DNA from: an uncultured Mucilaginibacter sp.
GTDB lineage: Bacteria > Bacteroidota > Bacteroidia > Sphingobacteriales > Sphingobacteriaceae
DNA: 64,000 nt
Assembly: GCA_903891475.1 (NCBI GenBank)
Contig: CAITEP010000036.1
Coordinates: forward strand, 117,361-181,360
Direction: 5' to 3'
This document shows, piece after piece, positions 9,165 to 18,320 of the stretch (positions are counted from its first letter, which is position 1; each line of letters begins with the position of its first letter). Below the pieces are notes generated by a model. The model was not told where the DNA came from. It ran no database searches and saw only the letters and a list, made by a program, of their open reading frames with translations. The position numbers were made by a program, and so were the translations under genes.

Positions 9165-10693
9165 AGGGTATTCGGTATTGATGAAGGTACTATCAATTGG
9201 TTTTGTTTTTCTTGGTCGATGCGGTATAAAACGGTAAGCAAGGCCACCTCCAGCGAGAAGTATACGTTTGATGGGTATTGCACCAAAGCCTCCTGCGGGA
9301 AATTAGCAATGTTATAGGCAAAAATAATGAGTACCATCGCCAAGCTATAGCTCTTTATTTCCGGGTCTTTTATTTTATAATAGTAGTTGATGCCCGTTTT
9401 CAAAAAGGTAAACATCATGGTGCAGAAAATAATCAGCCCCAGCCAGCCCAACTCTACCGCTATGCGTATATACCCGCTATCGGGCGGGAAATTTGCCAGA
9501 TAAGAGCCGGGTGCGAATTTTTGTCCCCAGGTACCCGTCGCGCCTAATCCGCCACCCATAGGGTGCGATAATATATAGGGCTGTATGCGTTTTTGGTTTG
9601 CCTTGCGGAGTTTATACGAGTCGTCGTTATTTGGTCGGAACGCTGTTTGAAAACGCGCCAAGTTTGGGTCGCCCGTTGGTATATTAATCAAAACGATTAA
9701 AAACATGGTAGCGATCACCGTAAAAATCAATACCTTTTTATTGTAGTTTAAAATAGCAAAAAGCAAAAGCGCGGCTGGCACCAACACATTGGCACCACGC
9801 GTACCACTAAACAAGCTCGCCATTTGGAACGAGGCGGTTAATAGCGCCAATATTATCTTTTTCCAAGTCGGGAACTTACCTGCAATAAGCACAATGCAGA
9901 ATATGCTCGACATGGACATGTTATAGGCAAAGCAAACCGGATCGGAAAATATGGAGAACTTGCGCCAATGCCCACCAATAAATAAAAGGGAGGCAATGGC
10001 AGGGTCGGAATGCAGGTAAGCTTCTTCCGCATCCGAGAAGCCTATGTATTCTTGCTTAAATGCGTATAGTGCCGCGAAAAAACTCAGACCTAGCCATAGC
10101 TTAAAAATAAAACGTACCATTTGTATGGTGCGGATATTATACAGAAATACAAAATAGCTCAACAATACGATAGCTACCGAGCGTATGGTATATATCCAGG
10201 CACCACGTGCTTCGGTAACCGGGTTGGCTACCTCCAAAACATTGTAGGCTATCCATAGTAAAATAACCGTGCTGATGGGTCCCTTTAGCAAATGCCATTC
10301 GTTCTTCTTTTTTTGGTTGAGGACGAGGCCAAGCATCATTAAAAACTGCAAGGCATCCATAATGATACCGATGGGACCTGAAATCCCTATTCGTGAAAGC
10401 AAAAACAGCACATAAGCCATCACCAATAAAATAATGATGCCAAACCTTGGGAACATCACAATACCATACACCGCTGGTATAGCGATGGTTACTACCAGCA
10501 ACAAAATGCCAAACACCGGCCCAAACTTGCTAATGCCTAAACTGATAATGCCCGCAAACAAAATTAAAAAAGCAAAGCCAACCGGATTATACAGCTTTTG
10601 TAAAAGCGGAGTTTCTTTTAACTTATTAAAAAAGCCATTGTCCTTTTTTAACAAGGGCAAGGTGTTTGGTGCCAGGCTGCTTAAATTTTCCAC
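9161..10693 (-). CDS. O-antigen ligase/polymerase (Wzy-like) membrane protein
   Basis: 510 residues with 11-12 membrane helices. The large periplasmic loop contains GGGLGATGTWGQKFAPGSY and then PPDSGYIRIAVELGWLGLI, the Wzy_C pattern (long loop followed by E-x-G-x-x-G). The enzyme polymerises or transfers undecaprenyl-linked repeat units in the periplasm. The start is a GTG at 10691-10693 whose G is also the last base of the TAG stop of the 49-residue gene upstream, so translation is coupled. Polymerase is the likelier role, because the locus has a flippase and a chain-length protein but no other Wzy candidate. Confidence 0.87.
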   Translation of the reverse strand: MENLSSLAPNTLPLLKKDNGFFNKLKETPLLQKLYNPVGFAFLILFAGIISLGISKFGPVFGILLLVVTIAIPAVYGIVMFPRFGIIILLVMAYVLFLLSRIGISGPIGIIMDALQFLMMLGLVLNQKKKNEWHLLKGPISTVILLWIAYNVLEVANPVTEARGAWIYTIRSVAIVLLSYFVFLYNIRTIQMVRFIFKLWLGLSFFAALYAFKQEYIGFSDAEEAYLHSDPAIASLLFIGGHWRKFSIFSDPVCFAYNMSMSSIFCIVLIAGKFPTWKKIILALLTASFQMASLFSGTRGANVLVPAALLLFAILNYNKKVLIFTVIATMFLIVLINIPTGDPNLARFQTAFRPNNDDSYKLRKANQKRIQPYILSHPMGGGLGATGTWGQKFAPGSYLANFPPDSGYIRIAVELGWLGLIIFCTMMFTFLKTGINYYYKIKDPEIKSYSLAMVLIIFAYNIANFPQEALVQYPSNVYFSLEVALLTVLYRIDQEKQNQLIVPSSIPNTL

Positions 10694-10842
10694 TACAAAA
10701 ACAATATTTTAATAATAAAAAAGTACACGCTTATAAAGGCTACCACTAAGGCTACTATACGGGTTATCTTATCCTTTTTTATTTGCTGTGCCTCCTTTAT
10801 TTGCCGCTTATTAACTATTTTTTCTTCGGGGTTAGTTCGCAT
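10693..10842 (-). CDS. 49-residue single-pass membrane protein, coupled to the polymerase
   Basis: A short reading frame with ATG at 10842 and TAG at 10693-10695. Its start lies inside the last codons of the glycosyltransferase at 10832-12022 (11-base overlap), and its stop overlaps the GTG of the polymerase by one base. The first 28 residues are very polar (VNKRQIKEAQQIKKDKITR), followed by one membrane helix of about 20 residues. It fills the only gap in an otherwise gapless operon, which supports it being a real gene. No family is recognised. A helper subunit of the polymerase or of the Wzc-like protein is a guess. Confidence 0.65.
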   Translation of the reverse strand: MRTNPEEKIVNKRQIKEAQQIKKDKITRIVALVVAFISVYFFIIKILFL

Positions 10843-12022
10843 CGTTGGCTAGTATTTGGTGGATGGTTGTCGGGGCGTAATGCCTGGTAGCTACCGATCT
10901 TTTATTGGCATTGCGGGCATTTAAAAGCGACAATAACTGGTAAAAAATAAAATTTGGAATGTTTTTCAATGATTTATAAATCAACCTATTGGTATTTGAG
11001 CTGACCAGCGCCAGTAGAAACCCGGCAACAAATACTACCAGGCCGGCCAGCCAAATAAGGGCATATAGTGGATTGATAAATAAATTGACGATTGAAAAAA
11101 TAACCGACAGGATTAAAAAAATAAACAAGGGTGGGCGCAACAAAATCAGTCCGAATAAAAACTGATTCCAACTTGGTTTCAGGATGCCTTTAGCCGCTAA
11201 TTTAAAACCAAACCTAAAATATTTAAACCAAGTATTGATCCATCGGCTGCGTTGGTTTACCAATTGTTGGGTATTGCTGGTTTTTTCGTCGTAAACAATG
11301 GCCTGCTCGGCAAAGGCTATGCGCAAGTTTTTAGCTACAATGGCGGCTTGCAATACCTTATCAAATCCGGCACCGTTTACGTCTTTTTTGCCCAAGCAAT
11401 CAACATACAAGGCAGTAGTAAATGCCATGCCCGAACCTGCTAAGGTAGCCGATGAACCAGCCTTAAATAAAACCTTGCCATCGTAAAAATGATAGTAAAT
11501 ATCGCGTGCGGCATCCAAACAGGCATAGGTAGTATTCAGGTTTTTTGCTTCCCTAACCCCTTGTACCGCTTGGTAACCCTTGTCGAAATAAACATTCAAT
11601 TCATTCAAATATTCGGGATGTACCAGGTTATCGCTATCAATAATGGTGAGCCTTTCGTGCGCGCTTTTAAAATGGTTGATGGCGTAAAAGTGCGAACGGG
11701 TATTGCTAGCCAAGGTTGCATCCGGTCGCAAAAAAATCACTCGCTCGTTTATAAAGTTTAGCTGACTTAAATCGCATTTATCGGCCACTATATAAACCAA
11801 ATAGTTGGTATAGTTTAAGTTTAAAATTGATTTTATAGTTTCGGTAATGTGGTCAATTTGCTCATAGGCCGTTACAATAATGGCATAATCGGCATCTCGT
11901 GTTTTTACAGGCGATCGTTTTGTTTTTTGCAACAGCGAAAAAATAAAAACCAGTACAGGCAACACCAGCTGATAGCCTATCATCAGCTGTAAAGCAATCC
12001 AAAAAATCAAAATATATAGCAT
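10832..12022 (-). CDS. Membrane-bound family 2 glycosyltransferase
   Basis: 396 residues. One N-terminal helix (residues 1-32), a GT-A domain with IIVTAYEQIDHITETI, VADKCD, IIDSDNLVHPEYL (DxD-type site) and NQRSRWINTWF (the QxxRW motif of processive glycosyltransferases), then two or three C-terminal helices near 285-350. QxxRW together with DxD suggests a cellulose-synthase or hyaluronan-synthase style architecture, although VADKCD is an unusual form of the first acidic block. It belongs to the minus-strand operon 14892-7956, 14 bases downstream of the Wzc-like gene. The product sugar is unknown. Confidence 0.85.
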   Translation of the reverse strand: MLYILIFWIALQLMIGYQLVLPVLVFIFSLLQKTKRSPVKTRDADYAIIVTAYEQIDHITETIKSILNLNYTNYLVYIVADKCDLSQLNFINERVIFLRPDATLASNTRSHFYAINHFKSAHERLTIIDSDNLVHPEYLNELNVYFDKGYQAVQGVREAKNLNTTYACLDAARDIYYHFYDGKVLFKAGSSATLAGSGMAFTTALYVDCLGKKDVNGAGFDKVLQAAIVAKNLRIAFAEQAIVYDEKTSNTQQLVNQRSRWINTWFKYFRFGFKLAAKGILKPSWNQFLFGLILLRPPLFIFLILSVIFSIVNLFINPLYALIWLAGLVVFVAGFLLALVSSNTNRLIYKSLKNIPNFIFYQLLSLLNARNANKRSVATRHYAPTTIHQILANDAN

Positions 12023-12036
12023 AGGTAAAGTATTTA

Positions 12037-14202
12037 TCAGGTTTTTTTAATTTTTTTAGGTAGTTCGGGTTGTTCCATATTCAGCACCCAACCCGCGAAT
12101 TTTTCGTTCAGGCTTTTCAAATAACCAACTTGTTGATTAAGGGCATCGGTTAGTTTTTGTCCCGATTCAAAAACAGTTATAATTTTATCGGCAAAGCTTA
12201 TCCATTCCTTTGATTGATGCAGGGTATCCAAGGCCGAGGTTTCTATAATGATGATATCAAAAGTGTTTTTTAGCAGCTCCATTTTTGCTTGAATAACATC
12301 GGCTTTGCCCAATTCAAAAAGCGACCCATTTTTACCCTTTAGGCACAATACATTGATAGGTGATTTTTCGGTAAAAAAGGCGGGAGCTATGCTACCATCC
12401 ATAAAATCTTCCAAATAAAAACTGGACTTTGAATTTGCGCTGATGGATGAATTATTAAAGTTTCCGTCAATCAGCAAAACCCTTTTATTAATGGTTGAAA
12501 AAGCGTAGGCCAAATTAATGGCGATAAATGTTTTACCCTCCCCATGCCTTACGCTGTTAACCAATAATACCTTGTGTTCGCCAAGTTCATTAGCTACCTC
12601 ATACCTTAACGATTGCATCAGATTTTTAAAACCTACTACCTCGGCTCTTAGTATCAAATTATCCCAAATGGCTTTTAAATCCAAAGCCTTTCCTTTTACA
12701 AAATTGATATGCCCTAGTACTGGTAATTTTGTTTTGTTTGCTAAATCGCGTGCGCTTTTTAGAGTACTGTCAAACAGGTAGGTAATGAAAAATACGGCGA
12801 TGCAAAAAATCAGACTCACTATGCCACTCAATACCACAAACAGCATTTTTTTTGATGGCAGGGCCATTCCAGGTTCGGCTATTTCAATTATTTTTAGCTG
12901 TATATTTCCTTTTGATATGACGTTTGATTGGTTGTACTTCTCCAATATCTCCAAATATTCCTGACTAGCCACCGAAATGGCACTTTCATAAGCCTGTATG
13001 GTTCCTTCATGTGGCACCACGCTGTCAAATTCCTGGTTCAGCCTTTTTAGCTCGTTGTTTACTGCCTTGGTACTGTTTTTTGCCAAATCATTCTGCACCT
13101 GCAAAGCCATTTTTTGCTGTATCAAATCCTTTTTCGAATTCATCGGATTTAGGATATAATAGTCCGACAGCTTTTCGATATTATTGCTTAACTGGGTGGA
13201 TACCGAATCAATTTTGGATTTATAGGCTGGGTCAAAATTGCGTTGAACATACTCGTTATTCAGCTTTTCCAATTCGGCACGCTGGTTTAATATCGCCTGA
13301 CTAATCTCAACCTTCGTGCTTTCTACATATTTCCTATCCTTAGGGTCAAACTGCTTGTCAATATGATTAATGGCCGCCTGTGTCGCGTCTACACTTTTTT
13401 CAATATCTTCCCTGCGGGTCTCAAAATCGGTAATTTGTCCGTAAATACTCTTTGCCTTTTCATTCAGGTTCAATACATGGTTCCTAATTTTATAGGCCTT
13501 AAGGGTAGCCATTCGCCTGTTCAGGGTATCTTCCTTCGCCCTTAATAGGTTACCCCAAAAATCAACCGCCTTGCGTTGGCTCTCCTTTACCAAATAAGTA
13601 TAATAATCAATAAACTCGGCGCAAACGTTATTGGTAACAATGGCCGATAAATCAGACCGCTCCGAATCAAACTGCACATCAATATAATCGGTGTTTTGTA
13701 CCCGGTATATGGTGAGGTTTTTTAATAATGATTGGTCGTCATATTTCATCGATGCCAATAGGCTATGCAAGCCATTTTGGTCGGGGTTGGTTAATGATAG
13801 TGGCAGCCTTTTGCTGTACAAATCTCTAAAGGTTTGCAAGGCATGGTTACGCGCGTTGGTATTTAATTCATTAAACAGCTTGCTTGGTTGCCGATAGGGG
13901 TATTTGCTGGTTAAATCATGAATCATGAGCGAATAAGAGACCTGATCGAGTATCTTTTTCGATTTCAGCATCTCCACCAAATTGGCAAACTCCTGACTAA
14001 TCCTCGATTCCTGCGTATTCGCGCCATCCGCGAATATCTTTTGCGTTTGGTCAACTATACCTGTCGCTATTTTTGCATGACTGGAGTAAACATTCGGCTG
14101 GTTTTTTGTTAAAAAATACGTAATAACAATGGCCACCACCGGTACCACCGTAATGGTAAACTTGTTACGCTTCAGGATGTTTAAAAATTTGTTGAGTTCC
14201 AT
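12037..14202 (-). CDS. Wzc/GumC-like chain-length and export protein with P-loop domain
   Basis: 721 residues. Wzz-type region with membrane helix 1 near residues 16-33, a long periplasmic coiled coil (about 200-400), and helix 2 near 450-475 after the PG-rich AEPGMALPSKKML. The cytosolic BY-kinase-like domain has Walker A SVRHGEGKTFIAIN and Walker A' VLLIDGNFNN. The C-terminus is NMEQPELPKKIKKT and has no tyrosine cluster, so trans-autophosphorylation as in classical Wzc is doubtful. It controls chain length and joins polymerisation to export together with the outer-membrane partner. The next gene upstream (14203-14892) is directly adjacent, with no spacer. Confidence 0.88.
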   Translation of the reverse strand: MELNKFLNILKRNKFTITVVPVVAIVITYFLTKNQPNVYSSHAKIATGIVDQTQKIFADGANTQESRISQEFANLVEMLKSKKILDQVSYSLMIHDLTSKYPYRQPSKLFNELNTNARNHALQTFRDLYSKRLPLSLTNPDQNGLHSLLASMKYDDQSLLKNLTIYRVQNTDYIDVQFDSERSDLSAIVTNNVCAEFIDYYTYLVKESQRKAVDFWGNLLRAKEDTLNRRMATLKAYKIRNHVLNLNEKAKSIYGQITDFETRREDIEKSVDATQAAINHIDKQFDPKDRKYVESTKVEISQAILNQRAELEKLNNEYVQRNFDPAYKSKIDSVSTQLSNNIEKLSDYYILNPMNSKKDLIQQKMALQVQNDLAKNSTKAVNNELKRLNQEFDSVVPHEGTIQAYESAISVASQEYLEILEKYNQSNVISKGNIQLKIIEIAEPGMALPSKKMLFVVLSGIVSLIFCIAVFFITYLFDSTLKSARDLANKTKLPVLGHINFVKGKALDLKAIWDNLILRAEVVGFKNLMQSLRYEVANELGEHKVLLVNSVRHGEGKTFIAINLAYAFSTINKRVLLIDGNFNNSSISANSKSSFYLEDFMDGSIAPAFFTEKSPINVLCLKGKNGSLFELGKADVIQAKMELLKNTFDIIIIETSALDTLHQSKEWISFADKIITVFESGQKLTDALNQQVGYLKSLNEKFAGWVLNMEQPELPKKIKKT

Positions 14203-14892
14203 TTATTTTATGTTCTGAAGCTTTGTACCTAATAAATCTTCTAAATCGGCTTTAGCCAAAAACAAATTAGCTTCGGCCTGCACCTTCGATGCCTGGTGGT
14301 TGGTAAAGTCCGACTGTACCTTGTTATAGCTATCAAAGGCCTCTTCGCCTTTTTCAAACTTGTAGCGCATATCCTTCAGCAAAGTTTCCGAAACCTGCAG
14401 GGCGGTGGTCTGGATTTTCAGCTCCGTTAGTCGTAATACATAGGTATAATACCTTTTCTTCACCTCGGTGCTTAAGGCTTGCAGGTAATCAACCTGCTCG
14501 TTTTTGGCAATCAGCAATTCCTCTTTGGCTTGCTTCATAACAAAAGGCCGCTCCAATAAACTACCGATGTTTAAAAAAGCCCCTGCCTGCAAACCTTTAA
14601 AATAGCTGGTGCTCGGGTTTACCGGGTCGATAGTGGCTTGTCCGGGTTGGTACACGTACGATACCGTAACCGATTCCAATAAGGAGAGCCTTGATTTGGC
14701 GATGGTATTTTTAGCCATCTCAATACGGTATTGGTAAGCCTTTACCTTGGGGTAGTTTACCTTAGCCGTATCAATCAGTTTTTGCACGTAATTATCTGAT
14801 AGCTCGGGTATAATGGTAATTTGCGCGTTTGCTTTTGTAAAATAAACGCTACCAAGCACCAATACCCAAACCCAAACCTTTTTTAAATCCAT
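14203..14892 (-). CDS. Short TolC-like outer-membrane protein of the exopolysaccharide operon
   Basis: 229 residues with a signal peptide (about 1-24, cleaved after KANAQ). The rest is mostly amphipathic helix with the TolC-type pattern YQYRIEMAKNTIAKSRLSLL and VQSDFTNHQASKVQAEANLF. Full TolC proteins have 400-480 residues and two such repeats; this one has about half, with a LEDLLGTKL end that looks complete. Small TolC-type proteins of this kind occur in Bacteroidota exopolysaccharide loci. It is the first gene of the minus-strand operon 14892-7956 and may form the outer-membrane exit or a periplasmic adaptor for the Wzc-like protein. Confidence 0.72.
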   Translation of the reverse strand: MDLKKVWVWVLVLGSVYFTKANAQITIIPELSDNYVQKLIDTAKVNYPKVKAYQYRIEMAKNTIAKSRLSLLESVTVSYVYQPGQATIDPVNPSTSYFKGLQAGAFLNIGSLLERPFVMKQAKEELLIAKNEQVDYLQALSTEVKKRYYTYVLRLTELKIQTTALQVSETLLKDMRYKFEKGEEAFDSYNKVQSDFTNHQASKVQAEANLFLAKADLEDLLGTKLQNIK

Positions 14893-15464
14893 TTTATAGA
14901 ATTATTGTCCATTTTATAGAATATTCCAGAAATTGTAATTGAAAAAACGGAGCCAAATGCACCTAATTTTCAAAAGCCAACTCTTTAACCTTGTTATCCT
15001 TTTTTGATTTTTTTAGCCGTAATTGAAGCTATTTTGCTTTAAAAGCCATCACCACATTCAAAAAACCGAACCCTTTGCCTAAGCAATTTTGGGTTATTAC
15101 TAAAAGGTTAACATTGATAGATAGGCAAAAGGCGTTCCTGTTTTTGGAGGGAGGGGGAAGTATAGGGGTGGATTTTGGATTTTTTAGCTGGGCTCTTTTG
15201 GAAAATAGAAATACTGCAGCAAGGGTTGCATTTTGTGTTTATGCTTAATAGAGGAAAACCATTAGTGGGGTCTTATATGGGAGTGGTGGGTGTAAACCTG
15301 ATTCAGGACTAGACACTAGATTTTTAGTTTAAAAGGTACAAACTTTTAATTTTTAGAGTCTATGAAATTTTATATATCAATAATATTTTTAAACTTTACA
15401 AATCAATTAATGAAATATATTTATCGCTATTGAAAAATCTTAACGAAAATAATAAAAATTAAAA
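14888..15464. other. Intergenic region between the exopolysaccharide operon and the HD operon
   Basis: About 570 bases without a credible gene, between divergent operons. The 15-base repeat TCCATTTTATAGAAT occurs at 14888-14902 and again at 14909-14923, the first copy overlapping the start codon of the TolC-like gene, so it could be an operator for the exopolysaccharide operon. No clean TAnnTTTG element was seen on either strand. The stretch 15130-15300 is G-rich on the plus strand and shows no further structure that I could recognise. Composition changes to very AT-rich after 15300, where the next island starts. Confidence 0.4.
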
Positions 15465-16544
15465 GTGAGTATTAATATTGAAGAAGAGTTCTTAAAATTT
15501 GAAAAAAATAAATCAATTTTTCCACATAATAAGGATTACGTAGTCATATATAAATTATTTAAGGATGTATTTGATAAGGATATCCACCCGGAAGTTAAAA
15601 CTAAAATTCTAGAAATAGAAAAAGACGGCTTTTTCAATGATCATGGTGTAGATCATGTTAACATGGTTATTGATCGTGTTTCAAAGATAGTGTCACATTT
15701 AAATGCTTCGTTGAGTGAAGAAAAAGATAAATTCTTTATTACCCCCTACGAAATATTTATTCTTCTTATGGCTATCCAACTTCATGATACAGGTCATTTA
15801 ATCGCAAGTAGAGCTGAACATGCTAAGAAGGGGAAAGAACTACTAGCTAAATTTGATAAAGATGGTCGTTTAAATACAGCTGAAAAACAAAACATTGGTA
15901 ATATAGCTAAAGCCCATGGGGGGCAAAATGACCCAATTGGTAAGCTACTCGGATTTGATACATTGAACCATTTCAAAGTAAGACCTCAGTTTCTCGCAGC
16001 CTTATTAAGACTAGGGGACGAATTAGCAGAGGATGAAACTAGAGCATCAAAATTCTTAATAGAAATTGATAATATTGAAGCAACCAGTAAAATTTTTCAT
16101 CTTTATTCAAATTGTTTAAATAGTATAGAACTAAATGGAAATGAAATTTCTCTCAAATTTTATGTCTTAGATACCTACTTGATTGAAAAATATCCGAAAA
16201 AAACAAAAGATGGGACGATAGTAGAAGAATACCTTCTATCCGAAATATATAAAAGAACACAAAAAACTTATTTGGAAGCAATTTATTGTAGTAGATTTCT
16301 ACCTGAGGCTTGTCGTTTTAATAGAGTCAAAGTTAAAATTACTTTAACATCATCTATAGATCATGAGGAAATAACAACTCCAATTAGTTATGAATTAAAA
16401 GAAAGTGGTTATCCTAAACTAGAAAACACTGATATTTTTCAGGCTTGCGGTAGTCTGTCATTGCATAACGGACAACTGATTGATGGTGAATACATTGCCA
16501 AATTAATAAATGAAAAAAACAAACAACATGAAAAATCCGTTTGA
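15465..16544 (+). CDS. HD-domain phosphohydrolase (HD-CE-like), first gene of a three-gene conflict-type operon
   Basis: 359 residues from a GTG at 15465. The metal-binding HD pattern is complete: NDHGVDHV (His60, His64), LHDTGH (His107-Asp108), KAHGG (His151) and LLRLGDELAED (Asp185). The arrangement FxDHgxxHv ... LHDtGh ... H ... LLRLgDEL resembles HD domains found next to ATPases in bacterial conflict systems (the Pfam HD-CE family is the one I would test). Such domains hydrolyse phosphoesters, often nucleotides. A second domain, about residues 205-345, is not recognised. The end overlaps the ATPase gene by up to 35 bases. The DNA is clearly more AT-rich than the exopolysaccharide genes. 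Confidence 0.75.
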   Translation: MSINIEEEFLKFEKNKSIFPHNKDYVVIYKLFKDVFDKDIHPEVKTKILEIEKDGFFNDHGVDHVNMVIDRVSKIVSHLNASLSEEKDKFFITPYEIFILLMAIQLHDTGHLIASRAEHAKKGKELLAKFDKDGRLNTAEKQNIGNIAKAHGGQNDPIGKLLGFDTLNHFKVRPQFLAALLRLGDELAEDETRASKFLIEIDNIEATSKIFHLYSNCLNSIELNGNEISLKFYVLDTYLIEKYPKKTKDGTIVEEYLLSEIYKRTQKTYLEAIYCSRFLPEACRFNRVKVKITLTSSIDHEEITTPISYELKESGYPKLENTDIFQACGSLSLHNGQLIDGEYIAKLINEKNKQHEKSV

Positions 16545-18318
16545 GGTAAACACACCAGAAGGAATTTCTGCTAAGGAGGTTCATGAACTTTTCGTAGATG
16601 TTTTTACAGATTTTCATCAAGTTCCAGAAATAGGTCATACCTTTTTAAATGGCCCAAGAGGTTCAGGAAAGAGCATGATGTTTAGATATATGATGCCTGA
16701 CTGTCAGAAAATCGATAAAAATTGCAAATTGAATGAACTAGATTATTTTTCCCTTTATGCTCCAATAAAGCTCACCGATATTAATTATCCTGAACTAGAT
16801 CGCCTTATTGATAGTTCAAATACATTTTTTAATGAACACTTACTTACAACTTATATCGCAAGCAAATGCTTTAAAAGTATTCTACAATATCCTGAGGATA
16901 TTGTAGGTTGCCTTGAAGAAATAAAAAAATTTTACAATGAAATTTTTCTTTGGTATGTCGATATTTCAGGACAAGAAATTAGTGGTTACCAAGTGAATTT
17001 TGAAACTAGTGCTGATTATATTACATATATAATCAAAATATTAGATGGCATATTCCTGCGGTGCAAAAATTACTGCAAAAAAATAGCACTATCTCCCAAT
17101 ACAAATATTGAATATAACGGCCCACTTTGTAATTATCTTGATTTCTTATACCCAATCTTGATCGAACTTAAACGCCTAACGTTTTTTCCAATTGGTAAAC
17201 CCATTTTTATTTTAGTGGATGATGCAGGTTATTTAAATGAAACTCAAACTAGAATTTTGAATACCTGGGTTTCTTATCGTACATCAAAGGATATAAGTAT
17301 AAAGATATCAACTCAACTAGACTACAAAACCTTAAAAACAGTTACAAACAAAACAATAGACTCTCCACATGATTATTCACAAATAAATATTGCGACAGTT
17401 TACACAACATCAAATGATAATTATTATAAGAGGGTTGAGAAAATTGTAAGCAAACGAATTGAAAAGTATCTAGAAAAGAAAATAGAACCTTCAAGTTTTT
17501 TCCCTACAGATGATATTCAAGAAAAAGAAATTGAAACAATAAAAAATTCTTTAAAAAAACAATATTTAGATTTGGATAAGCCTTATGCAGCGGGTGATGC
17601 CGCCCGTCGGTATGCAACATCTGAATATGTCAAGATGTTAAAAAAGGGTCGTTCTGGCTCGCAATACTCTTATGCTGGATTTGATAACCTAGTTGATATT
17701 TCATCAGGAATAATTCGACACTTTCTTGAACCTGCTACAAGAATGTTTTCTGAACATATCTCTAGGAATGGAATATCAATACCTGAAATCACATTTATTC
17801 CGCACCAAATTCAGAATCTCGTAATTAAAGATTATTCTAGTAGCTTTTTGGAAAATGAATTTAAAAAGGTTATTGAAGAACATGGGAAAAAGAATGAATC
17901 AGAAATATTAAGCAAAGCAGATAAACTTTATAATTTAATACTTGGTTTAGGACAAATGTTCCATCGGATTTTCGTTTCGGATAAAAGCGAACGAATTGTT
18001 TTCTCTGTTGCCCTAAACGATACCCCTGACAATGAACTCAAAGAAATAATTGATTTGGCCGAACATTATGGTTATCTTCATAAAAGTACAATTGGCAATA
18101 AAGAGGGTACTGGTCGATGTAGATTATACATTCTAAGTAGAATTCTTTCTCCTTATTTCAAATTAGACCCTACAGGTTTTAAAGGTTACAAATTCATGAA
18201 CAGTAGTGTCTTGAAAATTAGTCTTACAGATCCTGATAAATTCGAAAGAGAGGCAAATAAAAATTTGGCCAAAGAGGGTGAGGATATTCAATTAAATTTT
18301 TTAAATGAATTAGATTGA
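16510..18318 (+). CDS. P-loop ATPase (AAA/ORC-like), second gene of the HD operon
   Basis: 602 residues. Walker A is GPRGSGKS at residues 48-55, and Walker B is FILVDD at 233-238, followed by a sensor-like ISIKISTQ near 264-269. The order and spacing resemble ORC/CDC6-like or STAND ATPases. The C-terminal 250 residues contain a helical region and possibly winged-helix segments (EIIDLAEHYGYLHKSTIGN). ATG at 16510 overlaps the HD gene; a second ATG at 16528 is also possible. The following gene starts 2 bases after the stop. It is probably the NTP-driven regulator or motor of the system. No close named family was recognised. Confidence 0.72.
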   Translation: MKKTNNMKNPFEVNTPEGISAKEVHELFVDVFTDFHQVPEIGHTFLNGPRGSGKSMMFRYMMPDCQKIDKNCKLNELDYFSLYAPIKLTDINYPELDRLIDSSNTFFNEHLLTTYIASKCFKSILQYPEDIVGCLEEIKKFYNEIFLWYVDISGQEISGYQVNFETSADYITYIIKILDGIFLRCKNYCKKIALSPNTNIEYNGPLCNYLDFLYPILIELKRLTFFPIGKPIFILVDDAGYLNETQTRILNTWVSYRTSKDISIKISTQLDYKTLKTVTNKTIDSPHDYSQINIATVYTTSNDNYYKRVEKIVSKRIEKYLEKKIEPSSFFPTDDIQEKEIETIKNSLKKQYLDLDKPYAAGDAARRYATSEYVKMLKKGRSGSQYSYAGFDNLVDISSGIIRHFLEPATRMFSEHISRNGISIPEITFIPHQIQNLVIKDYSSSFLENEFKKVIEEHGKKNESEILSKADKLYNLILGLGQMFHRIFVSDKSERIVFSVALNDTPDNELKEIIDLAEHYGYLHKSTIGNKEGTGRCRLYILSRILSPYFKLDPTGFKGYKFMNSSVLKISLTDPDKFEREANKNLAKEGEDIQLNFLNELD

Positions 18319-18320
18319 TT

